A stretch of 64,000 nt of DNA from Opitutaceae bacterium (GCA_016715765.1 JADJZJ010000002.1:136018-200017), one strand, 5' to 3'. Counted from the stretch's first letter, positions 14,494 to 23,548 are shown. Made by a program: numbers and translations. Notes: generated by a model not told the origin, from the letters alone.

Positions 14494-17034
14494 TCAGGTC
14501 TTGTTGCTGTCGCCGTAGGTGTCGAGATCCACGAGGATTTCGCGCGGCGAGGAGCCGTTTTCCGGTCCCACGATACCCTTGTCCTCCATGATGTCCATGA
14601 TGCGCGCGGCCCGGTTGTAGCCGATGCGCAACCGGCGCTGGATCATCGAGGTGCTGGCGCGGCGGGTGGACTTGAGCACGGAGAGCGCCTGCTGGAACAG
14701 CTCCTCGTCGTTGCCCAGATCGCCGTCGGCGCCATCGCCGTCCTCCCCGTCCTCGTCATCCTCGGCCGCGGCGCGGTCAATCTGCTGCTGCACCGACTGC
14801 GCGTACTGCGGCGGGCCGTTCCGCTTGAGGAAATCAACGATCGCGATGATCTCGTCATCCGCCACGAAGGCGCCCTGCGCGCGCACCAGGCGGGAGGAGC
14901 CCGGGGGCGAGAAGAGCATGTCGCCGCGGCCGATCAGCGTGTCGGCGCCCTTCACGTCGAGGATGGTGCGGGAGTCCACCTGTGAGGCCACCTGGAAGGC
15001 GATGCGCGAGGGGAGGTTGGCCTTGATGACGCCGGTGATGACGTTCACCGACGGGCGCTGGGTGGCGATGATGAGGTGGATGCCGGCGGCGCGCGCGAGC
15101 TGCGCGAGGCGCGCGATGGAGTTCTCGATCTCCGCCGGCGCGACCATCATGAGGTCGGCGAGTTCGTCGATGATCGCGACGATGTAGGGCAGGTGGTCGG
15201 GCACTTCCATGCCCTCGGTCGCGGCGGGGTCGACCCCGGCGAGCTTGGCCTGCGCTTCCTCCGCGGGGTCGGGCTTCGCGCCCTTCTTGCGGTTGTTGAA
15301 GCCGAGGATGTTTCGCACGTTCACGTGCGCGAACATCTGGTAGCGCTGCTCCATCTCGCTCAGCAGCCACTTGAGGGCGCCCGGCACCTTCTTCGGCTCG
15401 GTGACCACCGGGATGAGCATGTGCGGGAGCGGGTTGAACACCTTCAGCTCGACCACCTTCGGGTCCACCATGATCAGCCGCACGTCCTTCGGGCTCTTCG
15501 AGTAGAGGATCGAGGCGACGATGGAGTTGATGCACACCGATTTGCCGGAGCCCGTCGCACCGGCGATGAGCAGGTGGGGCATCTTGGTCAGATCGGAGAT
15601 GAGCGGCTTGCCGGAAACGTCCTTGCCCAGCGCGATCGGCAGCTCGGGCTTGCCCGAGGCCCAGTCTTCGCTCTCGAGGATCTCGCGCATGCCCACGGGC
15701 GTGGGCTTCTGGTTGGGCACCTCGACGCCCACGGCGGCCTTGCCGGGAATCGGCGCGAGGATGCGCACCGACTGCGCGCGCATGCCGAGGGCGATGTTCT
15801 TGTCGAGGCCGGCGATCTTTTCCACGCGCACGCCGGGGGCGGGGACGACCTCATAGCGCGTGATGACGGGGCCGACGTGGATTTCGCCGAGCGACACTTC
15901 CACGCCAAACTCGCCCAGAATCCGCAGCAGGTTCTCGGCGTTCGCGCGGTGCTCCTCGTCGCTGTCCTCCGCCGAGTGCTTCACCTGTTCCTTGAGCATT
16001 TTGAGCGGCGGAAATTCGTAATTCGCATCGTCGCTTTGCGGCAGGATGAACTTCGCCTTCTTGGTTTCCTCCGGCTTGACGATGTTCAACTCCACCACGC
16101 CCTTGGTGCCGCCGTTGGCTTTCGCGTCTTCCACGGGCGCGGGCTTCTCCACCGGCTTCACCGCCGGCCTGGCTGGGGCGGTCGGGACCGGGGGCGTCGT
16201 CGGGGTGGACACCGGTTCCGCGGTGACAGGTGTGCCGGAGCGGTTCGCCGGGGTCCGGCTGAGCGGATCTTCCTTGGAAGTGGGAATGACCAGTTTCTTG
16301 CCCGCCAGGGGGCCGACGGTGGGGGAGGGCGGCGGGGGCGGGGCCGCGGCGGCCGCCGTCTTGGTCGCATCCGCCGTCTTTTGCTTCTGCATCAGTTCCC
16401 GTTCCTTCGCCCGCTCCTCGGCCAGCGCGGCCTTGCGTTTCGTGCGCTCTTCCCGCCAGGCGTGGAAATTCGCGACATAGCGCTCAAACTCCGCGCCGAT
16501 GTCTTTTGTGAAGATGAACATCAGTCCGCACAGGTACACCGTGCCGAACAGCAGTCCCGCCCCGAAGACGCCCAGCGCGTCGCGCAGCCCGTGCTTGAAA
16601 ACGAGCCCGCCCAGCCAGCCGCCCGGACCCTGGGGGAAATAATCGCTGCTCCCGAAGCTCTCAAACATCGCCACCAGTCCCGCCAGCGAGATGATACTGA
16701 TGACCATAGCGACCAGCCGCGTGCCCGCCAGCCGGCGCGCATTGCGCACCGAGACATACAGCAGCCACAGCACAAAAACCGGCACCAGCCAGACGCTCAG
16801 GCCAATGGTATACAGCAGGATCCAGATCCCGTTCGCGCCCCACAACCCCACCAGATTCGTGCTCGTCGGATGGGTCGTCGCCAGGCTGCTCTGGTTCGGC
16901 GTGTAATCCACCAATGCCACCATCAGGAGTGTGCCCAGGATGAAGCAAATGACCGCCGACACCCAATTGGGCCGGTAGCGGGGAGTCTGATAGGCAGGTC
17001 CGTTATTTGAGTTTGAAGTCTCGGTCTTGGGCAT
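14494..17034 (-). CDS. ftsK: DNA translocase FtsK/SpoIIIE
   Basis: 846 residues. Four N-terminal membrane helices (about residues 24-42, 66-95, 106-124, 153-176) precede a charged and proline-rich linker (190-330). The motor domain follows, with Walker A GATGSGKS (about 492-499), Walker B IVAIIDELADLMM and ATQRPSVNVITGVIKAN. The C-terminal gamma winged helix (STRRASTSMIQRRLRIGYNRAA, about 785-835) would recognise KOPS-like sequences. FtsK pumps chromosome dimers through the division septum and activates XerCD recombination. It is shorter than E. coli FtsK because of the linker and resembles SpoIIIE in size. Divergent from manA. Confidence 0.95.
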   Translation of the reverse strand: MPKTETSNSNNGPAYQTPRYRPNWVSAVICFILGTLLMVALVDYTPNQSSLATTHPTSTNLVGLWGANGIWILLYTIGLSVWLVPVFVLWLLYVSVRNARRLAGTRLVAMVISIISLAGLVAMFESFGSSDYFPQGPGGWLGGLVFKHGLRDALGVFGAGLLFGTVYLCGLMFIFTKDIGAEFERYVANFHAWREERTKRKAALAEERAKERELMQKQKTADATKTAAAAAPPPPPSPTVGPLAGKKLVIPTSKEDPLSRTPANRSGTPVTAEPVSTPTTPPVPTAPARPAVKPVEKPAPVEDAKANGGTKGVVELNIVKPEETKKAKFILPQSDDANYEFPPLKMLKEQVKHSAEDSDEEHRANAENLLRILGEFGVEVSLGEIHVGPVITRYEVVPAPGVRVEKIAGLDKNIALGMRAQSVRILAPIPGKAAVGVEVPNQKPTPVGMREILESEDWASGKPELPIALGKDVSGKPLISDLTKMPHLLIAGATGSGKSVCINSIVASILYSKSPKDVRLIMVDPKVVELKVFNPLPHMLIPVVTEPKKVPGALKWLLSEMEQRYQMFAHVNVRNILGFNNRKKGAKPDPAEEAQAKLAGVDPAATEGMEVPDHLPYIVAIIDELADLMMVAPAEIENSIARLAQLARAAGIHLIIATQRPSVNVITGVIKANLPSRIAFQVASQVDSRTILDVKGADTLIGRGDMLFSPPGSSRLVRAQGAFVADDEIIAIVDFLKRNGPPQYAQSVQQQIDRAAAEDDEDGEDGDGADGDLGNDEELFQQALSVLKSTRRASTSMIQRRLRIGYNRAARIMDIMEDKGIVGPENGSSPREILVDLDTYGDSNKT

Positions 17035-17137
17035 TTGTGTGTGGACCCTCGGAAGGCTTGCGGATTCCCACGCTAATCATCCGGGTGGTCAAATGTAAAC
17101 ACCCCTGCGGTTGTTTCCCATCATCCAATTTCAAATT

Positions 17138-18082
17138 ATGCGAGAGATCCTCTGTTTCGAGCCCATTTACCAGGAGCGTGTCTGGGGCGGTCAGGCCCTG
17201 GCCTCCGCCCTCGGCCGCCAGCTGCCGCCCGGCCGTCCCATCGGCGAAAGCTGGGAGATCGTTGACCGCGCCGAGGCCCAGTCCGTCGTTCGCCGCGGCG
17301 CCCATGCCGGCCTGACCATCCGCGAACTCATCGCGAAGCACTCGGCCGTGGTCATGGGTCCGAAGTGGGACGCCGCCAAACCCTTCCCGATCCTCATCAA
17401 GTGGCTCGACTGCCGCGAGCGCCTCAGCCTGCAGGTCCACCCGCCCGCCGCCATTGCCCGCCAGCTCGGCGGCGAGCCGAAGACCGAGAACTGGTACATC
17501 GCCGACACCGCCCCCGGCGCCCAGCTCATCGTCGGCCTGAAGAAGGGTGTCACCCGCGCCTCCTTCGAACGCGCCATCATCGAGCAGACCGTCGAGAACG
17601 TCGTCCACAAGTTCCGCGTCGCCGAGGGTGACTCCATCCTCGTCCACAGCGGCCAGGTCCACGCCATCGACGCCGGCAACCTCATCCTCGAGATCCAGCA
17701 GAACTCCGACACCACCTACCGCGTGTACGACTGGGCCCGCACCGGCCTCGACGGCAAGCCCCGCCAGCTCCACGTCTCCGAGTCTCTCAAGTGCATCCAG
17801 TGGGACGACTTTGAGCCCGTCCCGGTGCGCGGCTCGCCCACCTCCGCCGTCATCGCCGACTGCGACGAATTCCGCATCCGCCGGGTCGTTCTCAGTCCCG
17901 GCGAGAAGATTGTTTTCCCGAAGAACGAGCAGCCCCGCCTCCTCAGCGTGGCCAGCGGCTGCCTCGAGTGCGGCGGCTCCACCCTCAGTCACGGCGACAA
18001 CGCCCTCATCCCCTACGCCGGCGAGTTCACCGTCACCGCCAAGGAGCCCGGCATTCTGCTGATCACCGAAAACTTCGCCTGA
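17138..18082 (+). CDS. manA: mannose-6-phosphate isomerase, class I type
   Basis: 314 residues from the ATG at 17138. A TTG at 17111 is rejected because the added residues are not conserved in type. Zinc-site motifs of the cupin phosphomannose isomerase are visible: LSLQVHPPAA, GEPKTENWYI and the C-terminal-half HSGQVHAIDAGNLILEIQQNSDTTYRVYDW split across positions 172-202. It interconverts mannose-6-phosphate and fructose-6-phosphate, feeding GDP-mannose synthesis or mannose catabolism. First gene of a run with an AsmA-like gene, grpE and dnaJ. Confidence 0.9.
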   Translation: MREILCFEPIYQERVWGGQALASALGRQLPPGRPIGESWEIVDRAEAQSVVRRGAHAGLTIRELIAKHSAVVMGPKWDAAKPFPILIKWLDCRERLSLQVHPPAAIARQLGGEPKTENWYIADTAPGAQLIVGLKKGVTRASFERAIIEQTVENVVHKFRVAEGDSILVHSGQVHAIDAGNLILEIQQNSDTTYRVYDWARTGLDGKPRQLHVSESLKCIQWDDFEPVPVRGSPTSAVIADCDEFRIRRVVLSPGEKIVFPKNEQPRLLSVASGCLECGGSTLSHGDNALIPYAGEFTVTAKEPGILLITENFA

Positions 18083-18085
18083 GCC

Positions 18086-18931
18086 ATGCCCCCTGAGGTC
18101 CGCAACGCTCCCGTGCGCGGCGGCATCCTGGCCGGCCTGCTCCTCTTCCTGGCCGCCGGCTTCGCCCTCGCCGCGCTCGCCTGGATGCTGCTCCTGCCGG
18201 TTCTCGTCACCACCCGGATCCGCTCCCGCACCGGCTTCGACGCCAGTTTCTCGAGCCTGATGGTCAATCCCTTCTCCGGCCGGGTGGTCGCCAAGGGCTT
18301 CGTCCTCGCCAATCCGCCGACCTTCCCGCGCCGTGAATTTCTCCAGGTCCGCGAATTCGAAATCGACGGCGACCTCCTGACGCTCTTCTCCGACAAACCC
18401 GTTGTCCGCCGCCTGCGCCTCGACATCGCCCTTGTCGCCCTCGTCAAGCGTTCCGACGGCCGCACCAACACCCAGGTCTTCCAGAACTACCTCGCCGGCA
18501 CCCCTGCGAACTCCGGTTACCCCCGCGCCACCGATCCCGTTGCGCCGCCGCCCCCCCCCGCCGCGTACGCCAGCGCGCCGCCTGCACCCGCCAAGCGCCA
18601 CCCGTTCCTGATCCGCGAACTCCAGATCAAGGTGGACCGGTTCCTCATCAGCGACCACACCGGCCGCGATCCCGTGGTCCACGACTACGCCCTGCAGCTC
18701 GACCGCACCTTCGCCAACGTCACCGACGCCCAGCAACTCCTGCTCCCGGCCTCCCTCGACCAGCTCTTCACCCTCAGCGGCGCCGTCGGGACCATCCTCC
18801 CCGCCGACCTCACCGGCGCCATTGACCGCGCCATGCGCTCCGGGACCGATGTCATGCGCGAACTGGCCCGCCAGCGCCCCGTGGTTTTCCAGGGATTCAC
18901 CGACGCGCTTGAAGAAAGCCGAAAGCCGTAG
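18086..18931 (+). CDS. AsmA-like N-terminal membrane-anchored protein
   Basis: 281 residues: one N-terminal membrane helix (residues 14-40) and an exported part opening RIRSRTGFDASFSSLMVNPFSGRVVAKGF. This resembles the first repeat of AsmA/DUF748-type proteins, with the pattern that a helix precedes a beta-rich segment beginning with a conserved 'NPF-x-G' turn. A proline-rich linker (PPPPPAAYASAPP, about 152-166) divides it from a second part. The family is bridge-like lipid-transport or envelope-assembly related; function here is inferred only weakly. It starts 3 bases after manA and ends 18 bases before grpE, so it is within that operon. Confidence 0.55.
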   Translation: MPPEVRNAPVRGGILAGLLLFLAAGFALAALAWMLLLPVLVTTRIRSRTGFDASFSSLMVNPFSGRVVAKGFVLANPPTFPRREFLQVREFEIDGDLLTLFSDKPVVRRLRLDIALVALVKRSDGRTNTQVFQNYLAGTPANSGYPRATDPVAPPPPPAAYASAPPAPAKRHPFLIRELQIKVDRFLISDHTGRDPVVHDYALQLDRTFANVTDAQQLLLPASLDQLFTLSGAVGTILPADLTGAIDRAMRSGTDVMRELARQRPVVFQGFTDALEESRKP

Positions 18932-18949
18932 TTGTATAACCCTTTTCCT

Positions 18950-19540
18950 ATGACGAGTCCTGATTCCAAAGCCGCCGACCCTGCCACTCCGGCCCAACCC
19001 GCGCCCTCCGCCCCGGCTCCCGCGGCGCCCGCCGCGCCTGCTCCCGAAACCAAGTCGGCCCAGCCGGGACCCGAGGAGCAACTCGCCGCCGCCAAGGCCG
19101 AGGCCGCCGCCCATTACGACCGCTACATGCGCGCCATGGCCGACCACGACAACTTCCGCAAACGCACCACCCGCGAGAAGGATGAGCTCCGCCAGTACGC
19201 CGCCGGCCGCGTCCTCGAAGACCTCCTCCCCGTCCTCGACAATCTCGCCCTGGGCCTCAACGCCGCCAGGCAGCCCAACGCCGACCTCAAGACCCTCACC
19301 GGGGGTGTCGAGATGGTGCTCACCCAGCTCAAGACCGCCCTCAACAGTCACGGTCTCACCGAGATCAACCCCGTCGGCCAGGCCTTCGACGCCCACCAGC
19401 ACGAGGCGATTTCCCAGCAGCCCAGCGCCGACCTCCCCGAGGGCAACGTGATCACCGTCGTCCGCATCGGCTACGCCCTCAACGGTCGCCTCCTGCGTCC
19501 CGCCTCCGTCGTTGTCTCCAGCGGCACGGCCAAGGCCTGA
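18950..19540 (+). CDS. grpE: nucleotide exchange factor GrpE
   Basis: 196 residues from ATG 18950; an in-frame TTG at 18932 is not favoured. An alanine- and proline-rich N-terminal tail is followed by the long coiled-coil (LAAAKAEAAAHYDRYMRAMADHDNFRKRTTRE around residues 43-75). The compact beta wing comes last, with GQAFDAHQHEAISQQPSADLPEGNVITVVRIGYAL, ending RPASVVVSSG. GrpE releases ADP from DnaK in the heat-shock chaperone cycle. dnaJ follows 138 bases downstream; no dnaK is in the window. The spacer to dnaJ carries a short-word repeat. Confidence 0.95.
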   Translation: MTSPDSKAADPATPAQPAPSAPAPAAPAAPAPETKSAQPGPEEQLAAAKAEAAAHYDRYMRAMADHDNFRKRTTREKDELRQYAAGRVLEDLLPVLDNLALGLNAARQPNADLKTLTGGVEMVLTQLKTALNSHGLTEINPVGQAFDAHQHEAISQQPSADLPEGNVITVVRIGYALNGRLLRPASVVVSSGTAKA

Positions 19541-19567
19541 TAAGGGACGCAAGGCCTGCTGATTTTT

Positions 19568-19662
19568 AATGTGGAACTCAGGAAAACAGGAATAATGCCC
19601 GGGCCTTCCGTCCTTCCGCTTCCTGATTCCCTGATTTCCATATAACCATTTCCGTCCTTTCC
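19568..19662. repeat. short-word inverted array between grpE and dnaJ
   Basis: The left part, AATGTGGAACTCAGGAAAACAGGAAT (written in two parts: AATGTGGAACTCAGG, AAAACAGGAAT), uses words of the type AGGAA. The right part, from about 19610, uses the complementary words (CTTCCGCTTCCTGATTCCC, TGATTTCC). The arms are antiparallel and imperfect. No terminator-like T-run follows, so grpE-dnaJ read-through may continue across it. Confidence 0.5.
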
Positions 19663-19678
19663 CCCACCTCCCGACCCT

Positions 19679-20824
19679 ATGGCCACCAAGGAAGACTATT
19701 ACGAGCTGCTCGGCGTATCGAAGACCGCCACGGCTGAGGAACTGAAGAAGGCCTACCGCAAGAAGGCCGTCCAGTACCACCCCGACAAGAACCCCGGCAA
19801 CAAGTCCGCGGAGGAGATGTTCAAGAAGGTCTCCGAGGCCTACGACGTGCTCAACGACGCCGAGAAGCGCGCCGCCTACGACCGTTACGGCCACGCCGCC
19901 TTCCAGCAGGGCGGCATGGGTGGCGGAGCCCGCGGCGGTGGCGGCGGTTTCCACGACCCCTTCGATATTTTCCGCGAGGTCTTCAATCAGCAGGGTGGGG
20001 GCGGCGGCATCTTCGACGAAATGTTCGGCGGTGGCGGCGGCCGGGATGGCGGCCGCGACGGTTCCGACCTCCGCTACGATCTTGAGATCACGCTCGAGGA
20101 GGCCGCCCGCGGCGCCGAGAAGGAGATTTCCTTCCGCAAGAACGTCACCTGCGAGCGCTGCGACGGCAACGGCGCCGAGCCCGGCTCCAAGCGCGTCACC
20201 TGTCCCACCTGCCGCGGCGCCGGCCAGATCCGCCGTTCCGGCGGCATCATCACCTTCACCCAGACCTGCCCCACCTGTGCCGGGGCCGGCACGAAGATCG
20301 ACAAGCCCTGCACCGCCTGCCACGGCGAGGGCCGCGTCCCCAAGACCACCAAGCTGCACGTCCGCATCCCGCCCGGCGTCGACAACGGCTCCCGTCTCCG
20401 CTCCGCCGGCAACGGCGAGGCCGGGCTCGCCGGCGGAGCGGCCGGCGATCTCTACATCGTCCTCAGCGTCAAGGAGCACGAGCTCTTCGAGCGCCAGGAC
20501 GACAACCTCTTCTGCGAGATCCCGATCAAGTTCACCCTCGCGACCCTCGGCGGCAGCATCGAGGTCCCCACGCTCTTCGGCAAGGCCTCCCTCAAGCTCC
20601 CCGCCGGGACCCAGAGCGGGACGACGTTCCGCCTGCGCGAAAAGGGCATGCCCTCACTGCGCGGCGGCCGCCAGGGCGACCAGCTGGTGCGCGTGCATGT
20701 GGAGGTTCCCACCGCGCTCACCGCCGAGCAGAAAAAGATCCTCGAGGAGTTCGGCCGCATCAGCGGCGACGCCAACGAACCCACCTCGAAGACCTTCTTC
20801 GAAAAAGCGAAGAAGTTCTTCTGA
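19679..20824 (+). CDS. dnaJ: chaperone DnaJ
   Basis: 381 residues with the full type I DnaJ layout. The J domain (residues 4-70) carries HPDKNPGNK with the HPD triad. A Gly/Phe-rich linker (75-130) and four CxxCxGxG zinc repeats follow (CERCDGNG, CPTCRGAG, CPTCAGAG, CTACHGEG, about 155-225). The last part is two C-terminal substrate-binding domains. It delivers clients to DnaK and stimulates its ATPase. Partnered with grpE upstream. Confidence 0.96.
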   Translation: MATKEDYYELLGVSKTATAEELKKAYRKKAVQYHPDKNPGNKSAEEMFKKVSEAYDVLNDAEKRAAYDRYGHAAFQQGGMGGGARGGGGGFHDPFDIFREVFNQQGGGGGIFDEMFGGGGGRDGGRDGSDLRYDLEITLEEAARGAEKEISFRKNVTCERCDGNGAEPGSKRVTCPTCRGAGQIRRSGGIITFTQTCPTCAGAGTKIDKPCTACHGEGRVPKTTKLHVRIPPGVDNGSRLRSAGNGEAGLAGGAAGDLYIVLSVKEHELFERQDDNLFCEIPIKFTLATLGGSIEVPTLFGKASLKLPAGTQSGTTFRLREKGMPSLRGGRQGDQLVRVHVEVPTALTAEQKKILEEFGRISGDANEPTSKTFFEKAKKFF

Positions 20825-20877
20825 GTGGGGGGTGAGCCGCGCCAGGTGCGGATGGTGACCCGGGCTTTCCAAGCCTT

Positions 20878-20910
20878 GGGAACGCTGATCTGCGCTAATC
20901 CGCGCTGATG
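20878..20910. repeat. short-word array overlapping the stop of the small gene at 20895
   Basis: GGGAACGCTGATCTGCGC followed by TAATCCGCGCTGATGG, built from repeats of CGCTGATC/CGCTAATC. Related sequence occurs at 22388 and 61516. The stop codon and last residues (SISAD) of the minus-strand gene fall inside it. Confidence 0.6.
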
Positions 20911-21167
20911 GATAGTTCCGCCGGCCTCCGGTCGGCATGCCTGTAGGGCCGGACCTTGGTCCGTGCCTTGTCGGGATTGATCAGCGCCGACCGCTTCAGC
21001 ATCCACAAGGGACGTTTCCGCGGCTCATACTGGGCGAGGGTCCAGGCCACGAGCGCGGTGACGAAGGTGAAGTTGAAAACGCCGACGACCGTGAAGGGCA
21101 GTTCGACGATGGTGCAGATCAGCCCCGTGAGTGCGGCCGCGAGGAGGAGGTTGAGAAGGATTTTCAT
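20895..21167 (-). CDS. small membrane protein, paralogue of the one at 4227-4484
   Basis: 90 residues from ATG 21167. Two membrane helices (residues 5-22 and 27-46) and the tail YEPRKRPLWMLKRS match the plan of the 4227-4484 protein. The C-terminal 30 residues, from about KARTKVRPYRHADRR, are probably not ancestral: they are encoded by a GTAG-type palindrome (GTAGGGCCGGACC near 20942) and by the word array that supplies the stop codon. Function unknown. Convergent with dnaJ. Confidence 0.5.
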   Translation of the reverse strand: MKILLNLLLAAALTGLICTIVELPFTVVGVFNFTFVTALVAWTLAQYEPRKRPLWMLKRSALINPDKARTKVRPYRHADRRPAELSISAD

Positions 21168-21902
21168 GACGGTGTGGATTGGTTTGCGCCCGATAGTAAT
21201 GAGCGAATGCGACGCGTTCCTGCCGTTCCGGTTACGACTCGGTGAAGTCTCCATTCGTCATTACCCAATGTGCCTCCGCCGGGCGCAGGAACGCAGGGCA
21301 GGGTTGGGCGACCCGTCCCGGGGGAGCCGTACGAGAAGTTTCGAAGTCATCATGTAGGGGTTAGCCGTGCTGCTCGTCTTACTTTATATTACCATCATGA
21401 TGAACCTACCCCTGATCATCGCATGCCCGGAGGGCCTGCCATCTTTCTCATTCTCCTTGTACCTAATTTGGCCTGATTCCACGAATCCCGAAGGGGGAAG
21501 GGAAGAAAAAAAAAAAAAAAAAAGGTTGTTTCCCGGGGGGGGGGGGGGGGGGGCCCCCCCCCTGGTCGCCCTTTCGCATCAAGGTTCGGCGCGGCCGGAC
21601 TCCAATGAACCCCGACCGCCCCGGGGCCCCGTGGGGGGGGGGGCCGGGGGGGCGCGCCCCCGGGGGCCGAAAAAAAAAAGCGGGCAAAAAGGGAACCCGG
21701 GGGGAAAAACCCCCGGAAAAAAAAGGGTTGGGGTTTTAAAGGGGGGGGGCCCAAAAAACGGTCAGACGCCGAACCTGCACAGGGAGCGCATAATACGGTT
21801 CTCTCATTTATAGTTCAGGAATGAAGACCCTAGCCGATGTAATCCGTGGTTAAAATTTCAGTGGTTGTTCTAAGAAATCACTGCCTTCTTCGTTAATACC
21901 AT
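21168..21902. other. anomalous spacer with extreme homopolymer runs (probable assembly defect)
   Basis: 735 bases without a supportable gene. From about 21505 to 21765 there are runs of about 19 A, about 19 G, then C, G, A and G tracts of 6-12 bases, unlike anything else in the window. The one open frame crossing it is low-complexity and not credible. Bases 21839-21853 (AATCCGTGGTTAAAA) repeat the end of the dispersed element at 24713-24892, so the defect abuts a repeat. Sequence from 21181 to 21500 is of ordinary complexity and shows no gene. Confidence 0.75.
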
Positions 21903-22388
21903 ATGAAGCGCTCCCATTACGTCCTCATGGCGATGGTTGTCGTCGCGGCCCTCGCGGGCTGGGGCGTGGCTTACTTTGAACACAAGGGGCGCGTGGAACG
22001 CGCCGCGGTCGAGGCGCTGGCGGAGGCCCGGAAGCCGGGACAGTATCTCGCGAAGCTGATCCGCGACAGCGATGCGGCGACGCTGGTGTACCTGCCGGGC
22101 AAGGACGAGAAGGACGAGCGACTGATCCAGGTCTCCGATCCGCAATGGCGCGAACGGCTGGCGGCGATCCTGGAAAGCGCCACCTACGAAATAACGGACA
22201 AGCATCTATTGGGGATCTCGCAGCCGATGATCCGGATCTACAAGAACGGCGCCCCGGTGCTGAGCCTGATGATGCGCGGAAAGGTAATCAGCCCCTACTG
22301 CGACGCGATCCAGAGCGATCTCATCGTGCACGAGGAAGTCACCGCCTCCATCTGGAAGCTCATCGCCGAGCAAGACCCCAAGCCGTAG
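21903..22388 (+). CDS. membrane-anchored protein of unknown function
   Basis: 161 residues: an N-terminal membrane anchor (residues 5-24, HYVLMAMVVVAALAGWGVAY) and an exported or cytosolic domain of about 130 residues. It contains YLAKLIRDSDAATLVYLPG and a C-terminal alpha/beta pattern (MIRIYKNGAPVLSLMMRGKVISPYC). The domain was not recognised. The stop codon is immediately followed by the array GGGAACGCTAATC. The 5' side is the anomalous stretch, so upstream context, and possibly promoter and operon partners, are lost. Confidence 0.6.
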   Translation: MKRSHYVLMAMVVVAALAGWGVAYFEHKGRVERAAVEALAEARKPGQYLAKLIRDSDAATLVYLPGKDEKDERLIQVSDPQWRERLAAILESATYEITDKHLLGISQPMIRIYKNGAPVLSLMMRGKVISPYCDAIQSDLIVHEEVTASIWKLIAEQDPKP

Positions 22389-22502
22389 GGAACGCTAATC
22401 TGAGTGATCTCGCTAACCCGGTTGTAGCCAGGGGTCGTTCCCCTGGCTTGTCGTCGGCATGCACCAAGACCGGGGTCAGCGACCCCGGCTACAACGGCTG
22501 AG
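22388..22502. repeat. CGCTAATC word array followed by a GTAG-type palindrome pair
   Basis: 22388-22420 is the GGGAACGCTAATC array. At 22424 GTAG precedes stem CCAGGGG / CCCCTGG (loop TCGTT). At 22470-22492 stem CCGGGGTC / GACCCCGG is followed by CTAC. The two palindromes are head-to-head halves of one compound element, in the spacer between convergent genes. Confidence 0.75.
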
Positions 22503-22622
22503 GCGGCCACAGTAATTTTTTAATGCGCACTCTATTGCCCTGTCCCAACGAGAAACGGCCATGGAAGCTGAGGCACCCAAACGGGTGCGCACAAGGCACG
22601 CCCCTACCTCTGTCGATTTGCC

Positions 22623-22686
22623 TGGGTCAATAACCCATAACCAATAACCATTAACCAATAACCCATAATACACCCCGTAACCCAAA
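22623..22686. repeat. ATAACC short-word array
   Basis: Degenerate repeats of 8-9 bases of the type AATAACCC, ATAACCA and ATTAACC run for about 60 bases. The complementary word (GGTTATTGG) forms the arrays at 50171 and 51522. AT-rich against a GC-rich background. Confidence 0.75.
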
Positions 22687-22759
22687 ACGGCCCAGGCGGC
22701 CGCCCCACCCCGGGGGGGGCGAAGGCGAAGACGGCGCCCCCCCCTGAGGGTTCAGCCGC

Positions 22760-23548
22760 TCAGCCCGGACGCTGCGATTCGCGGTACTCCCGCGGGCCGA
22801 GGCCGGTCGCGGCGCGGATGGTCTTGTTGAAGAAATGCAGGTCGGGCAGTCCGACCTCCGCGGCGATGGTCTTCACCGCCATCGTCGTGTGCTTCAGCAG
22901 ATGCAGCGCGCGCTCCATGCGGCGCTGGCGGATGTAGCCCTCCGCGGTCAGGTTGAACTGCGCCTTGAAGAGCCGCGTGAGGTGGTTGTGCGAGATGTCC
23001 GCGCGGCGCGCGATGTCCGGAATCGACAGCGGCTCGGCGAGCTGGACCTCGATCTCCCGCACGGCCTGGCTGAGCGCCGGATGCAGCAGCTTCCTCGGCG
23101 TGTGCTCCGAGTACGGGTGGTTCACCAGTTGCCACAACACCTCCCACAACCGCACCGACGACCGGCACGGCATGGAGGGCAGCCAACCCGCGGCCTCGTC
23201 AATCGCGCGCGCGATCTGCCCGTAGGCCGGGCCCAGGTCCTGCATCGCCGGCATGGGCACGAGGTCGCCCTTTGGCTCGAGCCGGAAGTGCGCAAACGCA
23301 TGCCACGATTCGCCGGTGAAGCGGTAGATGATGCGGGCGTTCGGCGGGGTCACGCTCGCGTATCCCGGCGCGATGGCGAATTCGCGTCCGTCGAGGGTCA
23401 GCGTGCCATGGTAATTGTACAGGTGCAGGCACCAGAGCTCCGGGAGCTGAAACTTCTCCTCCTGCTTCCGCCGCCCGTGCACCGCCCGGCCCGCCAGCAC
23501 GAGCTTCGGCGCATTCTTCAACGGCATCTGCCAGACGTGCTGTTCCAT
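22760..23548 (-). CDS. AraC-family transcriptional regulator
   Basis: 262 residues. The N-terminal half is a cupin-like sensor (WCLHLYNYHGTLTLDGREFAIAPG). The C-terminal double helix-turn-helix includes LSIPDIARRADISHNHLTRLFKAQF and VKTIAAEVGLPDLHFFNKTIRAATG, ending with the REYRESQ boundary typical of the family. The ligand is not evident. It is 24 bases upstream of purN's 3' end on the same strand as purN and the heptose gene, but functionally unrelated; its regulon cannot be told from context. Confidence 0.87.
   Translation of the reverse strand: MEQHVWQMPLKNAPKLVLAGRAVHGRRKQEEKFQLPELWCLHLYNYHGTLTLDGREFAIAPGYASVTPPNARIIYRFTGESWHAFAHFRLEPKGDLVPMPAMQDLGPAYGQIARAIDEAAGWLPSMPCRSSVRLWEVLWQLVNHPYSEHTPRKLLHPALSQAVREIEVQLAEPLSIPDIARRADISHNHLTRLFKAQFNLTAEGYIRQRRMERALHLLKHTTMAVKTIAAEVGLPDLHFFNKTIRAATGLGPREYRESQRPG

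Noticed and set aside
17003..20479. a 1158-residue minus-strand open frame over manA, grpE and dnaJ
   Set aside because: Antisense shadow of well-supported genes; composition is G/A/V-rich as expected of the complement of GC-rich coding sequence.
21367..21813. a 148-residue open frame through the homopolymer stretch
   Set aside because: Translation is runs of K, G and P from homopolymers; no coding signal.
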